Positions 1 through 6,771 of a DNA stretch of 8,220 nucleotides are shown here, one piece after another. The translations under genes and the position numbers were made by a program. Origin of the DNA: a bacterium (GTDB taxonomy: Bacteria; Tectomicrobia; Entotheonellia; Entotheonellales; Entotheonellaceae); NCBI GenBank assembly GCA_027294925.1, contig JAPULM010000359.1:1-8220 (forward strand). The letters run 5' to 3'. The notes beneath the pieces are model-generated. The model was not told the DNA's origin. It saw nothing but the letters and a program-made list of their open reading frames with translations, and did no database searches. Each line of letters begins with the position of its first letter. Within the stretch, counting starts at the first letter, position 1.

Positions 1-1063
1 CTTTAATGCGCATGGCGCGTGAGCGAGCCTGTGCAACGATAATGCGTTCCTCTTTAGAAAGTTCCTTGAACGGCTTATTCAGCAGCTCAGCGGGTACTTC
101 AGCCATTGGGTCGGCTACCGTTTCACTTGTTACCGATGCCACTGGTGTTTCGGCCTCAGAGGTGTCAGCCGCAGGTTGCTGGGAGGCCACGGCGGGGCTA
201 CTATCGACTTTGCCTGCTACCGGCACCCCAGCTTTCGCACGCATGGCGCGTGAGCGAGCCCGTGACACCAGGATACGTTCTTCTTTACTTAGCTCTTTGA
301 ACGGCTTGTTCATCAGCTCGGCCGGCACCTCGGGCACTTCTACTTCTGCCGCTGCTTCCGTTGGGGCCGGGGCGGTAGCTGCTTTTTTCGGCGCTGCTTT
401 TTTGCCTGCAGCTTTCTTGGGAGCTGCCTTGGCGGCGAGTTGCGGAGCTGGCCGAACCAACTGTTCGGGTATTTTGGGGAGGGCATGAAATGCACCCGTG
501 CGGATTTTGTCTTGTAGCTTTAAGAAGGCTTCAAGTAAGGCCTCAGGACGCGGTGGACAGCCGGGAATATAAACGTCTACAGGCACTACTTTATCAACCC
601 CCTTGAGAACATGATAGCCATGTTCCCAGTACGGGCCACCCGAGGTAGCGCAGCATCCCATGGAAATGACAAATTTTGGCTCGGGCATTTGGGCATACAG
701 GCGTTGGATACGGCTTGCCATCTTGAGCGTTACCGTACCGGCTACAATCATCACGTCGGCCTGTCGTGGGGATGCCCGGAAGGCGCCTGCACCAAAGCGA
801 TCCAGGTCATATCTCGCTGCCCCAGTTGCCATCATTTCGATGGCGCAGCATGCTAAGCCAAACGTCATCGGCCATAATGACGAAAGGCGAGCCCAGCTAA
901 ACAATTTGGTGATTCCGAGACGTTTCATCAGTCGCGCCACACGATAGCTGCGTGCCCATTTGGTTAGCTCATCAGCCCGTGTGAGGAAGATTTGATCGTC
1001 GACTTTAATCCCCGCTAACGGTCCGTTTTTCTGCTTCTTCGTTGTCGCAAGGGTGTCCACCAT
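1..1063 (-). CDS. nuoB: NADH-quinone oxidoreductase subunit B (NuoB) with long repeat-bearing C-terminal extension, 3' end outside window
   Basis: NuoB carries iron-sulfur cluster N2, the last electron carrier before quinone in complex I, in the peripheral arm at the membrane. I translated 354 codons from an ATG at 1063 with no stop before the left edge. GGAGAG at 1074-1069 lies 5 nt upstream and supports this start. The core spans about residues 30-195. It has the tandem cysteines C72-C73 in GLACCAIE, the third ligand C138 in MGCCATSGG, and C169 in [13 protein letters not shown], so all four N2 ligands are present. Position 137 is also Cys where Ala or Ser is usual. NuoB proteins are normally about 160-220 residues. 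Here residues 204-240 form a Lys/Ala/Pro linker, followed by two copies of a charged module near 246-277 and 323-354. The gene is divergent from xseA, and further nuo genes may lie beyond the edge. Identity of the core is secure; the role of the tail is unknown. Confidence 0.95.
   Translation of the reverse strand, partial: MVDTLATTKKQKNGPLAGIKVDDQIFLTRADELTKWARSYRVARLMKRLGITKLFSWARLSSLWPMTFGLACCAIEMMATGAARYDLDRFGAGAFRASPRQADVMIVAGTVTLKMASRIQRLYAQMPEPKFVISMGCCATSGGPYWEHGYHVLKGVDKVVPVDVYIPGCPPRPEALLEAFLKLQDKIRTGAFHALPKIPEQLVRPAPQLAAKAAPKKAAGKKAAPKKAATAPAPTEAAAEVEVPEVPAELMNKPFKELSKEERILVSRARSRAMRAKAGVPVAGKVDSSPAVASQQPAADTSEAETPVASVTSETVADPMAEVPAELLNKPFKELSKEERIIVAQARSRAMRIK
8..100 (-). repeat. 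NuoB tail module, copy 2 (residues about 322-352)
   Basis: This is the second copy of a roughly 31-residue module in the NuoB tail. It reads [17 protein letters not shown] followed by [12 protein letters not shown]. It matches the copy at 239-331 at nearly every residue, with an offset of 231 bp (77 codons). The two DNA copies share an exact 21-bp block (9-29 and 240-260) but differ at many third codon positions elsewhere. That pattern points to selection on the protein rather than a very recent duplication. More copies may lie beyond the window. Confidence 0.85.
239..331 (-). repeat. NuoB tail module, copy 1 (residues about 245-275)
   Basis: This is the first copy of the NuoB tail module, reading [17 protein letters not shown] followed by [12 protein letters not shown]. 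It follows the Lys/Ala/Pro linker and is separated from copy 2 by about 45 residues of low-complexity Ala/Ser/Thr/Val sequence. The module looks like a short amphipathic, Arg-rich helix. I do not recognise it as a named domain. Confidence 0.85.
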
Positions 1064-1124
1064 GATGACTCTCCGTCTATGGCGTGATAGCGTATTTTGA
1101 GTAAAGTTTGCCTCGCGGCTTCTA

Positions 1125-1154
1125 AACATACCGCATACAGATGTCCACAGTCAA
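1125..1154 (-). promoter_or_regulatory. Candidate sigma-70-type promoter for nuoB
   Basis: Reading the minus strand, TTGACT (1154-1149) is followed after 18 bp by TATGTT (1130-1125). These match the -35 consensus at 5 of 6 positions and the -10 consensus at 4 of 6. Transcription would begin near 1118 and leave a leader of about 55 nt before the nuoB start. This is motif-based only. Confidence 0.4.
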
Positions 1155-1158
1155 TATG

Positions 1159-1280
1159 CGATAAGGTCGAGACGTTACGAACGCTTGACACCTCACTCTA
1201 CCCAAGCTACCATCATGCTGCATTTGTCTTTAGGGCTTGGTGTGAGAAATTTTCTAATGACCGTTGAAACGACCTTATCG
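1159..1280. repeat. 11-bp inverted repeat with arms at 1159-1169 and 1270-1280
   Basis: The left arm is CGATAAGGTCG and the right arm is its exact reverse complement, CGACCTTATCG, with 100 bp between them. The left arm lies between the two divergent -35 boxes. The right arm lies in the proposed xseA leader. Possible meanings are a paired operator for a looping repressor, two separate protein sites in opposite orientation, or a long-range RNA stem. The repeat itself is certain; its function is inference. Confidence 0.6.
1185..1213 (+). promoter_or_regulatory. Candidate sigma-70-type promoter for the xseA operon
   Basis: A consensus -35 TTGACA (1185-1190) is followed after 17 bp by TACCAT (1208-1213), a 4-of-6 match to the -10 consensus. 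Transcription would start near 1220 and give an untranslated leader of roughly 150 nt before xseA. The leader would contain the right arm of the inverted repeat. It is the best-scoring promoter-like pair I saw in the region, but this is motif-based only. Confidence 0.5.
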
Positions 1281-1328
1281 TACCTACCCAAATCTACGAT
1301 TGAACTCTGGCATAGCGGATAGCTGTCA

Positions 1329-1346
1329 ATTCTGCCGATTCTGCCG
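1329..1346. repeat. Tandem 9-bp direct repeat
   Basis: ATTCTGCCG occurs twice in immediate succession, ending 10 nt before the xseA Shine-Dalgarno sequence. It is too short to assign a role and may be chance or slippage. Confidence 0.5.
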
Positions 1347-1367
1347 AAATACATGCGGAGGTCTCTG

Positions 1368-2747
1368 GTGGCGCTGCCTACTTTTGACGACGACGCAACC
1401 CAAATCCTTTCGGTGACCCAGGTTACTCAGGAAATCAAAGATTTCCTAGAAGGAGCGTTTGCATCCGTATGGATCGAAGGCGAACTCTCCAATTTCCGTA
1501 TCGTGCAGAGCGGTCATGCCTATTTCACCTTAAAAGACGCTCGAAGTCAATTGCGTGGCGTGATGTTTCGTTCAGCTCTACGCCAATTGCCGTTCACGCC
1601 GGAAGCTGGTATGCAAGTTGTTGCCCGTGGCCGAATTACCGTTTACGAACTCCGCGGTGATTACCAACTCGTCGTTAATGTGATTGAGCCTAAAGGGGTC
1701 GGGTCTCTGCAATTTGCCTACGAGCAGCTCAAAGAACGTCTTTTTGATGAAGGATTGTTTGACGAGAGCCGCAAGCGCCCCATCCCATTGGTCCCACAGC
1801 GCATCGGTATTGTAACATCATCCACTGGTGCCGCCATCCGGGATATCATTCAAGTGATCCATCGGCGGCGGGCGAATGTACACCTCTATCTTTATCCGGT
1901 GCACGTGCAAGGTAAGGGCGCGGCTGTGGAGATCGCACACGCCATTGCAGCGTTAAACGCCTTTCGTCCCCCACTCGATGTCTTGATTGTCGGCCGTGGT
2001 GGTGGATCGCTTGAAGATTTATGGGCATTTAATGAGGAGCCGGTGGCTCGAGCGATCGTCAACTCGGACATTCCGGTGATTTCTGCCGTGGGCCATGAAA
2101 TTGATCATACTATTGCGGATTTTGCCGCTGATCTACGAGCGCCGACCCCGTCTGCCGCTGCTGAGCTGGTTGCCAAGAGTGAGGAAGAGCTTCGTCATCA
2201 ACTTACTGCGTTGGTGGCCCGTATGCATGCTGTCGTACAGCATATGTTGCAACGATCTGGCATGGTTCTGGAGCATTTAACATCATCTCGTTCTCTAAGA
2301 GATCCGCAGCGGTTGGTCGAAACGTTGCAACAACAAGCGGACGATTTGGTCATGCAGTTGGAAAAAGGCTGGGGTAACCGCTTTCAAGAACGTATTAGAT
2401 ATCTACATAATGCAGCGCAGACGTTGGTAAGACTCAACCCTCGTATACGGTGGCAGCAACTACATGCGCAGGTCAATACACTACAACATCGTATGGAAAC
2501 CGCCATGCATTCGCGTTTTACCCTGCGTAGTGAAACCCTTGGTGGTTTGAGTAGTCGACTGCATGCCTTGAGCCCGTTGGCCGTTTTGGGTCGTGGGTAT
2601 AGTATTTGTCGTGATTCAGTAACAAAGCATCTTATGACGAGCGTTGTCCCGGTACGCTTGGGCCAGCGTGTAGAGGTACATCTAAGTGACGGGCAGTTGA
2701 TCTGCGCGGTTGAAGACATACACAGGAGGGAGCCAGAGCATGGCTGA
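1368..2747 (+). CDS. xseA: Exodeoxyribonuclease VII large subunit
   Basis: This is the catalytic subunit of exonuclease VII, which degrades single-stranded DNA in both directions to short oligonucleotides in the cytoplasm, with XseB. I chose GTG at 1368 (459 residues) because GGAGG at 1357-1361 sits 6 nt before it. The in-frame ATG at 1353 (464 residues) has no ribosome binding site, and that GGAGG would lie inside its own coding sequence. In GTG numbering, an OB-fold DNA-binding domain spans about 10-105. The catalytic domain follows with GIVTSSTGAAIRD (147-159), GRGGGSLEDLW (209-219), SAVGHEIDHTIAD (239-251) and LRAPTPSAAAE (256-266). A helical, coiled-coil-like stretch of about 120 residues follows, then the C-terminal LSPLAVLGRGYSI motif (from 401). 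The length is normal. Its last 8 nt overlap xseB, indicating translational coupling of the two subunits. Confidence 0.97.
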   Translation: MALPTFDDDATQILSVTQVTQEIKDFLEGAFASVWIEGELSNFRIVQSGHAYFTLKDARSQLRGVMFRSALRQLPFTPEAGMQVVARGRITVYELRGDYQLVVNVIEPKGVGSLQFAYEQLKERLFDEGLFDESRKRPIPLVPQRIGIVTSSTGAAIRDIIQVIHRRRANVHLYLYPVHVQGKGAAVEIAHAIAALNAFRPPLDVLIVGRGGGSLEDLWAFNEEPVARAIVNSDIPVISAVGHEIDHTIADFAADLRAPTPSAAAELVAKSEEELRHQLTALVARMHAVVQHMLQRSGMVLEHLTSSRSLRDPQRLVETLQQQADDLVMQLEKGWGNRFQERIRYLHNAAQTLVRLNPRIRWQQLHAQVNTLQHRMETAMHSRFTLRSETLGGLSSRLHALSPLAVLGRGYSICRDSVTKHLMTSVVPVRLGQRVEVHLSDGQLICAVEDIHRREPEHG

Positions 2748-3009
2748 CCTGACATTTGAACATGCCCTAAAACGCCTTGAAGAAATTGTCGAAGCGCTGG
2801 AGACGGAAGATCTGGACCTCGATAAGTCATTACAATTTTTTGAAGAAGGCGTGCATCTATCACGCCATTGCAATCAACAGCTCCAAGCAGCTGAAAAACG
2901 TATCGACGTTTTGCTCAGTAAGGCAGATGGTGTATTGGAGGCAGAACCCTTTATACTGCCGGAAGATGCCTCCGGCGGTAATAGTGAAAACACAACATCA
3001 ACTCGCTGA
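2740..3009 (+). CDS. xseB: Exodeoxyribonuclease VII small subunit
   Basis: XseB is the small helical subunit of exonuclease VII; several copies bind the coiled coil of XseA. The product is 89 residues, slightly longer than the usual 70-80. The family pattern is clear at the N-terminus: LTFEHALKRLEEIVEALE, then LDKSLQFFEEGVHLSRHC and a second helix through LQAAEKRIDVLL. The last 20 or so residues, rich in Ser, Thr and Asn, are a poorly conserved tail. The ATG at 2740 is supported by AGGAGG at 2724-2729 (10-nt spacer) inside the end of xseA. An in-frame ATG at 2710 would add 10 residues unlike the family. Confidence 0.96.
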   Translation: MADLTFEHALKRLEEIVEALETEDLDLDKSLQFFEEGVHLSRHCNQQLQAAEKRIDVLLSKADGVLEAEPFILPEDASGGNSENTTSTR

Positions 3010-3024
3010 AGAAGTCTTGTATAG

Positions 3025-3918
3025 ATGGAGTCCCTTGAGGCGTATTTGCGTCAACAGCGGCAGCTTGTCGAGGAAAGTCTTGACAAGCTGCTGCCTAGGT
3101 CTGACAGCTATCCTCCTGAACTGATGGATGCGATGCGCTATAGCGTCTTTGCTGGAGGTAAACGGTTGCGACCAATTCTTATGATGGCTGCTGCGGAATC
3201 AGTTGGCGGTGACCATGCGATTACTTTGCCCGCCGCATGCGCCTTGGAATACATCCATACGTATTCGATGATTCATGATGACCTCCCGGCGATGGACGAT
3301 GACGATTATCGACGAGGCAAACCTACTAGTCATAAAGCCTTTGGCGAGGCCATCGCCATCCTCGCCGGGGATGCTTTGTTGACCTACGCGTTTGAGGTGC
3401 TGAGTATGCCGCCGCTGGTTGATCAGGTTGTCCCGGAGCTGTTGCTGCAAGTGCAGCGTCGTTTGGCACAAGCGGCAGGTAGCTTTGGCATGATCGGCGG
3501 GCAGGTTGTTGACATCCTGTCGGAAGGACAGGAGGTTGACTTGCCGGTATTGGAGTATATCCATCGTCATAAGACGGGTGCACTGATTGAGGCGGCTGTA
3601 ACCATCGGTGGCTTGTTGGGAGGCGGCAGCCCTGAACAAGTGTTGGCTTTAGAACAGTATGGACAAAACGTCGGTTGGGCTTTTCAGGTTACTGATGACA
3701 TCCTCGATGTGGTGGGCGACGCAAGCGTCCTTGGCAAGGATGTCGGTCGCGATGAGCAGCAAGATAAAGTTACCTATCCCGCCCTATTAGGCGTTGACGC
3801 TTCTCGTCAGCGTGCAGTCGAGTTGATGCGCAGGGGGGTTGAGGCGCTTGATGATTTTGGCCCGCCAGCCAATTGCCTCAGGCAGATTGCTGAATACGTT
3901 GTTGTCCGTCAGATGTAA
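3025..3918 (+). CDS. ispA: Farnesyl diphosphate synthase, polyprenyl synthetase family
   Basis: This enzyme condenses IPP with DMAPP and then geranyl diphosphate to make farnesyl diphosphate, the precursor of undecaprenyl phosphate and quinone side chains. The 297 residues are family length. Visible motifs are GGKRLRP (44-50), which binds IPP; the first aspartate-rich motif DDLPAMDDDDYRRG (85-98); GMIGGQ (155-160); KTG (183-185); and the second aspartate-rich motif DDILD (224-228). HTYSMIHDD ahead of the first motif resembles bacterial type FPP synthases, though a geranylgeranyl product cannot be excluded. The gene starts 15 nt after xseB. It has only a weak purine-rich stretch upstream, so coupling to xseB is likely. 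Confidence 0.95.
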   Translation: MESLEAYLRQQRQLVEESLDKLLPRSDSYPPELMDAMRYSVFAGGKRLRPILMMAAAESVGGDHAITLPAACALEYIHTYSMIHDDLPAMDDDDYRRGKPTSHKAFGEAIAILAGDALLTYAFEVLSMPPLVDQVVPELLLQVQRRLAQAAGSFGMIGGQVVDILSEGQEVDLPVLEYIHRHKTGALIEAAVTIGGLLGGGSPEQVLALEQYGQNVGWAFQVTDDILDVVGDASVLGKDVGRDEQQDKVTYPALLGVDASRQRAVELMRRGVEALDDFGPPANCLRQIAEYVVVRQM

Positions 3919-4010
3919 AGGCAGGTTGTACCATGTGACTTCATGTTTATGGAGAGCTACTTTGCTGGTCGAATATTGCGAAGAGCTAAAAGTGGTCACG
4001 TCGTTGACGC

Positions 4011-4823
4011 ATGGCTGAACGTACACGTCTCGATATCCTTGTTTGCCGGCAGGGGTTAGCGCCGAGCCGGGCACAAGCCCGCGCTCTGGTACTAGCCGGT
4101 AAAATCGCTGTTGATGGGCAGCGCATTACACGGGCGGGCACTCAGTTTCCTCCCCATGCAAAGTTGACCCGCTTGGGGTCTAACAAGCGCTATGTGAGCC
4201 GTGGCGGTGGCAAGCTTGCGGCTGCTTTGGAGGCGTTCCCCATTGAGGTGACGCAATGCATTGCGATGGATGTTGGGGCCTCGACAGGTGGGTTTACCGA
4301 TTGTCTTTTGCAATATGGTGCTGCACGAGTGTATGCGGTTGATGTCGGCTACGGCCAATTGCATTGGCAGTTGCGCACCGATTCTCGCGTTGTGGTGTAC
4401 GAACGTACGAATGCTCGATATCTTAAACCCAGTGAAATTCCAGAGCGTATTGCGCTATTGACGGTCGATGCTTCGTTTATCTCGCTACGGCTTCTGCTTC
4501 CGGTCTTGATCGAGTTGCTGACCTCGCCGGCTGATGCTATCGTGTTAATTAAGCCTCAGTTTGAAGTGGGTAAAGATCAGGTCGGTAAAGGCGGGGTGGT
4601 ACGTGACGCCATGCTGCATTACCAAGCTTTGCATGACGTGCTGACGGTTGCACAATCATGCGGTTTCAGCGTGCTGCAAGGAATTGTCTCGCCACTTTTG
4701 GGCCCGAAGGGTAATCGTGAATTTCTTGTTCACCTGCGTGTGGGTGTCTCGCCATTATCTGCTGTATCTGTTCCGGAATTATGTACTCACCTCAGTCAAG
4801 GCGACCAACCGATTTCCTCGTAA
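4011..4823 (+). CDS. tlyA: TlyA-family rRNA 2'-O-ribose methyltransferase
   Basis: TlyA proteins methylate ribose 2'-hydroxyls in 16S and/or 23S rRNA using S-adenosylmethionine. In mycobacteria this sensitises ribosomes to capreomycin; some homologues are also called haemolysins. The 270 residues hold an N-terminal S4 RNA-binding domain (about 5-64) and an RrmJ/FtsJ-type methyltransferase fold. The SAM-binding loop is DVGASTGGF (87-95). The proposed catalytic tetrad is K68, D153, K181 and E237, each one position before the corresponding residue I recall for Mycobacterium tuberculosis TlyA. ERTNAR (131-136) and KPQFEVG (181-187) are also typical. The gene follows ispA after 92 nt, in the place where dxs commonly occurs in this cluster. 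The ribosome binding site is weak. Whether it modifies 16S, 23S or both cannot be read from the sequence. Confidence 0.95.
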   Translation: MAERTRLDILVCRQGLAPSRAQARALVLAGKIAVDGQRITRAGTQFPPHAKLTRLGSNKRYVSRGGGKLAAALEAFPIEVTQCIAMDVGASTGGFTDCLLQYGAARVYAVDVGYGQLHWQLRTDSRVVVYERTNARYLKPSEIPERIALLTVDASFISLRLLLPVLIELLTSPADAIVLIKPQFEVGKDQVGKGGVVRDAMLHYQALHDVLTVAQSCGFSVLQGIVSPLLGPKGNREFLVHLRVGVSPLSAVSVPELCTHLSQGDQPISS

Positions 4824-4880
4824 CGAGCGCCTAAGTTTAACGATTCTTGGTAGCGTTTTCCTCCTGCGTCGGGAGTTTAC

Positions 4881-5723
4881 ATGGCAGGCAAAATTTTAGA
4901 CGGAAGGGCGTTGGCAAAGCTAATTGAAGGGGAGTTAACATCGCGTGTTCAGGGGTGGAAAGAACAACGCGGCGAACGCGTCCCCACCTTAGCCACTGTT
5001 TTGGTCGGGCATGATCCTGCTTCGGCAACGTATGTTAGGATGAAAGGAAATGCTTGTACACGAATAGGTATGGCCTCTTTAAAAGTAGCGCTGCCGGAGG
5101 AGACAACGACCGAAGCATTACTGGACCAGATTAATCGGTTGAACCACGATAGCGATATACATGGCATTCTTTTACAACATCCTGTCCCGGCGCAAATTGA
5201 CGAACGCCGCTGTTTTGACGCGATTACACTTGAAAAGGATGTTGATGGGGTCACCTGCCACGGGTTTGGCAACATGGCGATGGGTGAGAATGCCTACGGT
5301 TCGGCTACCCCGGCTGGTATCATGCGCCTGTTAGCTGCATATGATATCTCAATCGAGGGGAAACATGCCGTTGTGGTGGGTAGAAGCCCTATTTTAGGTA
5401 AGCCGATGGCCATGATGCTACTGAATTCGAACGCCACCGTGACCGTATGCCATTCAAGGACGAAGCATTTGCCAGAACTGGTGCGTCAGGCTGATATTGT
5501 CGTCGGCGCCGTTGGGCAGCCTGAGTTTATTAAAGGCGACTGGGTTAAGCAAGGTGCTGTGATTATTGATGCAGGCTATCACCCCGGTGGTATCGGAGAT
5601 GTTGAACTTTCGGCAGTGGTCGAAAAGTGTTCTGCCTATACACCGGTACCCGGAGGAGTCGGTCCGATGACGATCGCGACGTTGCTGGTACAGACACTTG
5701 AAGCAGCGGAAAAAACAGGTTGA
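4881..5723 (+). CDS. folD: Bifunctional methylene-THF dehydrogenase / methenyl-THF cyclohydrolase
   Basis: FolD interconverts 5,10-methylene-THF, 5,10-methenyl-THF and 10-formyl-THF in the cytoplasm with NADP(H), feeding purine and formyl-Met-tRNA synthesis. GGGAG at 4871-4875, 5 nt upstream, supports the ATG; the 280 residues are family length. Y51 and K55 in [14 protein letters not shown] are the conserved active-site Tyr and Lys. Q99 and D122 (KDVDG) complete the folate site. The Rossmann fold shows [12 protein letters not shown] (165-175) and CHSRT (190-194), and [11 protein letters not shown] is at 254-264. LLQHPVP replaces the common QLPLP, SATPAG replaces PCTP, and the loop after IIDAG is short. 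This marks a less common subtype that I associate, from memory, with some Actinobacteria and Chloroflexi. The next gene, 45 nt away, also acts on formyl-folate. Confidence 0.96.
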   Translation: MAGKILDGRALAKLIEGELTSRVQGWKEQRGERVPTLATVLVGHDPASATYVRMKGNACTRIGMASLKVALPEETTTEALLDQINRLNHDSDIHGILLQHPVPAQIDERRCFDAITLEKDVDGVTCHGFGNMAMGENAYGSATPAGIMRLLAAYDISIEGKHAVVVGRSPILGKPMAMMLLNSNATVTVCHSRTKHLPELVRQADIVVGAVGQPEFIKGDWVKQGAVIIDAGYHPGGIGDVELSAVVEKCSAYTPVPGGVGPMTIATLLVQTLEAAEKTG

Positions 5724-5768
5724 GTTCTACGGGAACATGTTGCACTTAAGAATTAAGGAGAACACCAC

Positions 5769-6689
5769 ATGCGTATTGTCGTTCACGGGCAACAAGCCTT
5801 TGGTCAGCGTGTGCTGGAGGCGCTCTTGGAGCGGGATGAGGACGTGATTGCGGTATACGGTGCGCCGGAAAAAGAAGGGCAACGTCTTGATCCACTGAAA
5901 GAGGCGGCGCTTGCGCATCAGTTGTCGATCTATCAGCCGCGGTCTTTTCGTAAACAGGAGGTCGCGGAGGAATTCGCGGCGCTCAAAGCCGATTTATGTG
6001 TGATGGCCTATGTCACATTGTTTGTCCCCGAAGACGTGCTTAACCTTCCCACCCATGGAACGATTCAGTATCATCCCTCGTTGCTGCCGCGGCATCGAGG
6101 GCCTAGCTCGATTAACTGGCCTATTATTTGGGGAGAAAGCAAAACCGGTCTTACCATTTTTTGGCCGGATAATGGATTGGATACCGGGCCTATCTTATTA
6201 CAGAAGGAGGTTGAGATTCAGGACACGGACACCTTAGGAAGTTTATATTTTAATCAGCTCTTTCCCGTCGGTGTGGAGGCGTTGCTTGAAGCCGTTGATC
6301 TTGTCCGAAACGGATCGGCGCCCAAAATACCTCAAAATGAGGCACAATTCACATATGAGAGTTGGTGCAAGCGAGAGGATGTTGAGATTGATTGGAATAA
6401 ACCTGTTAACGAGGTATGGAATTTAATCCGTGGTGCTGATCCTCAGCCAGGCGCGTGGAGCACCTATCAAGGTCAAGTTATACAGATTTATGATGGCTTC
6501 AAGATCACCGCTGCTGGCCCCGATACACCAGGCGTGGTTACTGCAATTGAGGACGACCGTTTTACTGTGGCGGCACAAGGTGGCCGGATTGAGATACAGC
6601 GCGTGCGACCGGCTGGCAAGCAAAAGGTCGGGGCGGCAGAATTTGTCGCTGATGTCGGGCTATGTATCGGAAGTCAATTTGGTGCTTGA
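5769..6689 (+). CDS. Formyltransferase-family protein, ALDH1L1 N-domain type (probable 10-formyl-THF hydrolase; Fmt-like)
   Basis: This protein binds 10-formyl-THF and transfers or hydrolyses its formyl group. The 306 residues hold an N-terminal formyltransferase Rossmann fold (1-190) and a C-terminal OB-like domain (about 195-300, with RGADPQPGAW at 221-230). Catalytic H102 lies in YHPSLLPRHRG (101-111) and D138 in DNGLDTG (134-140). These motifs, FGQ at 11-13 and FWPDNGLDTG resemble the N-terminal domain of 10-formyl-THF dehydrogenase (ALDH1L1) more than Met-tRNA formyltransferase, which has an N-V-H-A-S-LLPRWRGAAPI pattern. The Asn two residues before the catalytic His in Fmt and PurN is Gln100 here and Ile in ALDH1L1. 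There is no carrier-protein or aldehyde dehydrogenase domain, and def is not adjacent. AAGGAG (5755-5760) lies 8 nt before the start. Automatic annotation would probably say fmt. I favour a stand-alone hydrolase paired with FolD; Met-tRNA or sugar-nucleotide formylation remain possible. Confidence 0.88.
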   Translation: MRIVVHGQQAFGQRVLEALLERDEDVIAVYGAPEKEGQRLDPLKEAALAHQLSIYQPRSFRKQEVAEEFAALKADLCVMAYVTLFVPEDVLNLPTHGTIQYHPSLLPRHRGPSSINWPIIWGESKTGLTIFWPDNGLDTGPILLQKEVEIQDTDTLGSLYFNQLFPVGVEALLEAVDLVRNGSAPKIPQNEAQFTYESWCKREDVEIDWNKPVNEVWNLIRGADPQPGAWSTYQGQVIQIYDGFKITAAGPDTPGVVTAIEDDRFTVAAQGGRIEIQRVRPAGKQKVGAAEFVADVGLCIGSQFGA

Positions 6690-6741
6690 ACGGCTAATCG
6701 AAAGGATGCCGAATCAGTGCATATGGCATCGGATAAATCAC

Positions 6742-6771
6742 TTGTTGCCGGTTACTGCTCTATGCTACCAT
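6742..6771 (+). promoter_or_regulatory. Weak candidate promoter for nadK-recN
   Basis: The 177-nt gap between the formyltransferase and nadK contains TTGTTG (6742-6747), an 18-bp spacer and TACCAT (6766-6771), preceded by an extended -10 TGC. The octamer GCTACCAT is shared with the proposed xseA promoter. Transcription would start roughly 90 nt before nadK. I found no convincing terminator or SOS box in the gap. Confidence 0.3.

Larger units (their letters stand above)
1064..1367. other. Divergent nuoB/xseA intergenic region
   Basis: This 304-nt region has no credible coding sequence. It contains a candidate promoter in each direction with the -35 boxes back to back, and an 11-bp inverted repeat (1159-1169 and 1270-1280). 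A tandem repeat of ATTCTGCCG (1329-1346) sits just before the xseA ribosome binding site. I found no tRNA, recognisable riboswitch or terminator hairpin in it. Confidence 0.7.

Noticed and set aside
6..488. A 160-codon plus-strand open frame rich in Ala, Ser and Gly
   Set aside because: It lies antisense to the NuoB tail, and its composition is what the complement of a Lys/Ala/Pro and Arg-rich coding repeat would produce. It has no recognisable motif or ribosome binding site.
2384..2863. A 159-codon minus-strand open frame across the end of xseA and start of xseB
   Set aside because: It is antisense to two firmly identified genes, and its translation shows no family features.
3919..4010. Remnant of dxs or a small gene between ispA and tlyA
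   Set aside because: At 92 nt it is too short and shows no thiamine-diphosphate enzyme motif or small open frame with a ribosome binding site.
6705..6730. Possible hairpin after the formyltransferase gene (GATGCC and GGCATC, 14-nt loop)
   Set aside because: The stem is only 6 bp with a large loop, and no T-run follows, so it does not meet the pattern of an intrinsic terminator.
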